From assembly GCF_048544455.1 (NCBI RefSeq), contig NC_133534.1:36146217-36210216 (forward strand): a DNA stretch of 64,000 bases, in the 5' to 3' direction. The DNA comes from Silene latifolia (lineage: Eukaryota > Streptophyta > Magnoliopsida > Caryophyllales > Caryophyllaceae). The translations under genes were made by a program, and so were the position numbers. The notes beneath the pieces were generated by a model. The model was not told where the DNA came from, did no database searches, and saw only the letters and a program-made list of their open reading frames with translations. Below, one piece after another: positions 57,399-64,000 of this stretch (position 1 is the first letter of the stretch; every line of letters starts with the position of its first letter).

Positions 57399-58496
57399 CC
57401 TTTCTCAAACCATGGGTGTTTTACGGTGAAAAGCGGCTATGGGCTGTTCTTCGAGGAGTATATAACCAGGAAGGGATCCCAAAAGGACTTCACTAGACTG
57501 GGTAAACGTGGACAGGTGTTTTGTCAAAAGCACCTATGGACTATGCCGGTTCCTAACACTTGGAAGATTCTGATTTGGAGGATATTTACGGGTACGTTAT
57601 CAGTGGGACACGAGTTCCAACAAAGAAATATGGGGGAAGATGTGTTCTATGGGTTATGTGGAGCTGAGCATAGTAATTTGGAGTCTGTTGAGCATCTTTT
57701 TAGGGACTGTGCCTCCTCGGCTAGGATTTGGGCGGGGTCGGATCTTGGGATCAGGGTGGAAGGCGCTAAGCATCTTACTATGACCGATTGGATTATTGAC
57801 TGGGTCCAATACCTGGGAAAACAGGAGGAAGGACCGAGAAGAGTTATTCTCTTCATTGCCATTATCTGGGGCCTATGGATTATTCGAAACAAGGTGAAAT
57901 TTGAAGGTCTGGCGACCAACCCGCGGGTTTTGATTGGTGTCTTGTTTGATTCTATCAAGGAGAGGGTGCATATTCTAAACAATCAGGTGGATAATAAGGA
58001 TGTTCGCAAAGAGCCTCGAGGGAGCGTTGGGGACCAGATTGATCAGCAAAAAGCGGACTTACGGAATGGTATCCCTTTTCACATGATTGGACAACCGGGC
58101 TCTTGCTCTTCTCTTCGGATTAAGGTGGATGCGAGTTGGGATCGGTCTTTTAAGGCGGCTTTCGGATGGGTGGCATATGATGAGATGGGGCGTGAGTGTA
58201 TGCGCAGGCAGGTGAGCACTAGAGCGGAATCGGCACTCCAAGCCGAGGCCCTCGGCGTCAGGGATGTGGTTTCATGGGCGAGATCTAGAGGGCTACTCCA
58301 TCTCGTCATTTCTTCGGATTGTCTACATTTGATCAATGTGATTGCTTATTTGACTAAAACGGATCATCTGATTAAGGACCTACTGGAGGAGATTCATAGT
58401 TCTGCTAGGTTTTTTCATTGTTTGAGTTTTTGTTTTATTCCGAGGTACCTTAATAGTGTGGCTCATGGCCTGGCTCGGCAGGCCATAAGATTGTAG
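57399..58496 (+). pseudogene. LINE ORF2: zinc-binding region and RNase H
   Basis: This is the continuation of ORF2 after the insertion. A zf-RVT type region (about 57540-57740) reads WKILIWRIFTGTLSVGHEFQ and later EHLFRDCASSARIWAG. A C-terminal RNase H domain (about 58110-58490) has KVDASWDRSFKAAFGWVAYD, AEALGVRDVVSWA and RYLNSVAHGLARQA. Plant L1 LINEs carry RNase H at this place. The stop (58494-58496) is followed by about 20 bp and the poly(A) run. This stretch has no break of its own. Confidence 0.88.
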
Positions 58497-58556
58497 AAAC
58501 TTTCTTTACAGTTGTCAAAAAAAAAAAAAAAAAAAAAAAATACTGTACAGAGTATT

Positions 58557-58942
58557 TGAATTGCTTGAGTTTTTATCGAATAGGAGTTCAGAGAGTTGAA
58601 ATCAAAAGAAAGAAAAAGCGCTGTTACGGACTGCTGTTAGTTGCAACTAGCGATAAGCAAAATTACAGAACTTAAGGAGTGCAGATTAAGAGAATTTTCA
58701 CTCTTCAAGAACTCAAAAACTACTTTATTCATGTAATAGTATCTCTTTAAGATTTTTGATACAGACCATTGGATAGACCTGCATAAAAATGCTCTATAAA
58801 ATCATATCCTCGATCAAATTCCCAAAAAGCAGTAACAAGAGCACCAAAGAAACAAGCTCTAAAAAATGAGGATAACCAGGAAAATATGTTATCAACTCTT
58901 GAAGTCTAAACAACTCTCTTTTAAGTTGAGAATCGCCATTGT
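58557..58942. other. adenosine kinase 3' flank
   Basis: On the minus strand this is the downstream side of adenosine kinase, including its probable 3' untranslated region. No other gene is seen. Confidence 0.45.
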
Positions 58943-63356
<4,414 letters not shown>

Positions 63357-63471
63357 CTGAAGTGTAAGAGCGGAGTGACGGAAAATGAAAAAGAGTGGAA
63401 AAAAAAGGCGAGGGAAAAAGCGACGGAAACAGAGAGGTGGCGGAGAGCGTTCAGTAGGGGAGATACGTTGG

Positions 63472-63480
63472 CTTATATAG
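63472..63480 (-). promoter_or_regulatory. ADK: TATA box of ADK
   Basis: CTATATAAG on the minus strand lies about 115 bp upstream of the leader-intron donor. Transcription would then begin near 63440-63450, which gives a first exon of roughly 90 bases. Confidence 0.65.
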
Positions 63481-63584
63481 ACAGTACAAAATTGTTGAAG
63501 ACCGCCTCTATATTACTCATCCCGTCCCTATTATTCATTTCAATTTCCAACTTTGCCCTTCTCTCTACAATGTATATAGTATAA

Positions 63585-64000
63585 CTAGATTTAGTGCCCG
63601 TGCATTGCACGGTTACTAAAAATTGTTTTTTTTAAAGTGAGTTTGTGAAAAATGTAATTATATTGTCATAAGTAACTAATGACTTCAAAATTATGTATAA
63701 TGTACTTTGTAAGATCAATATTGTACTTTCTCCAATTTCTTATTATCTTCCTCCTTTTTTTTTTGGCACAAAAAATAAGAGAGGGAAAAAAGAAAAAATA
63801 AAGTATTGTAATAGAAAATGAATGAAACTTACCAAAAAACAAGACGAAAGATAATCAAACTTGTTTGAAAAGAGAAAGAGAGAAGATAATAAAAAATGGG
63901 GGCTATAAAACGTCGTCGACGTTTTATAACAAATCGTCGACGTTTTTCATAAAAAAGACGCCTCTTACCCTTGCTCATCCTCTCTCTACCCAATTCTCTC
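63585..64000 (-). mobile_element. Helitron 3' end, element runs off the window
   Basis: On the minus strand the hairpin CCGTGCAATGCACGG (63598-63612) is followed by GCACTAAAT and CTAG (63588 down to 63585), then T. The spacer is longer than in the left-hand Helitrons but the layout is the same. The body extends right past 64000. It contains a 23-base palindrome at 63905-63927. Confidence 0.7.
63905..63947. repeat. CGTCGACG palindrome cluster
   Basis: ATAAAACGTCG, one T, CGACGTTTTAT (63905-63927) is an 11+1+11 inverted repeat. A second unit TCGTCGACGTTTTT follows from 63934. Such clustered motifs resemble subterminal repeats of a DNA transposon, which would be cut by the window edge. Confidence 0.5.

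Larger units (their letters stand above)
50564..58540 (+). mobile_element. L1-type LINE with 16-bp target duplication
   Basis: TACTGTACAGAGTATT occurs at 50548-50563 and again at 58541-58556, directly after a 3' poly(A) run (about 58517-58540). These are the expected marks of target-primed reverse transcription. The element is 5'-truncated: only the end of ORF1 remains, followed by ORF2 with endonuclease, reverse transcriptase, zinc-knuckle and RNase H regions. It is split by an LTR-like insertion at 54116-57393. Without that insertion it is about 4.7 kb long. Confidence 0.92.

Overview
This window is nuclear DNA of a flowering plant. It has plant-type intron-split genes (GPAT9, a LysM GPI-anchored receptor-like protein, adenosine kinase) in AT-rich sequence dense with Helitrons, MITEs, SINEs, a LINE and LTR retrotransposons. 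Motifs such as ACGGAGTA and the Stowaway CTCCCTCC ends are common in Caryophyllales, so that order is my guess. No sequence here proves it.

Left part (1-29750): no intact host gene was found. It opens with the tail of a LINE fused to a Helitron 5' end (1-427), and this junction is repeated at 23981-24405. A decayed Mutator-like transposase unit lies on the minus strand (about 700-4732). Next comes a pile of nested Helitron ends (4946-9809) and a tRNA-derived SINE split by a small Mutator-like MITE (9913-10190). Two paralogous Helitron blocks follow. One (10808 to 22792) is split by a 9.5 kb broken Copia element (11512-21002). The other (24322 to about 26605) is split by a 1.34 kb non-autonomous MULE with 9-bp target duplications (25027-26368). 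A further Helitron tract runs to 29732.

Right part (30288-63480): three host genes can be read exon by exon. GPAT9 (30288-40357, plus, 12 exons, 389 aa) makes lysophosphatidic acid in the ER. Its fourth intron carries a young, internally deleted Ty3/Gypsy-type element (33962-37341). A LYM2/CEBiP-like LysM protein (45657-49112, plus, 4 exons, 360 aa) has a 184-bp MITE, a foldback repeat and a SINE in intron 1. Adenosine kinase (58943-62993, minus, 12 coding exons, 341 aa) has a leader intron and a TATA box. Between the last two sits an L1-type LINE (50564-58540) with a 16-bp target duplication, itself split by a 3.28 kb probable solo LTR (54116-57393). A Helitron 3' end lies about 105 bp upstream of the adenosine kinase TATA box and runs off the right edge.

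The three host genes are unrelated in pathway (glycerolipid assembly, chitin perception, adenosine/cytokinin salvage) and show no sign of working as a cluster. The main interest is the layered transposon history, which target-site duplications allow to be ordered. Exon boundaries were read by eye from splice signals, reading frame and remembered family sequences. No alignment or search was run.
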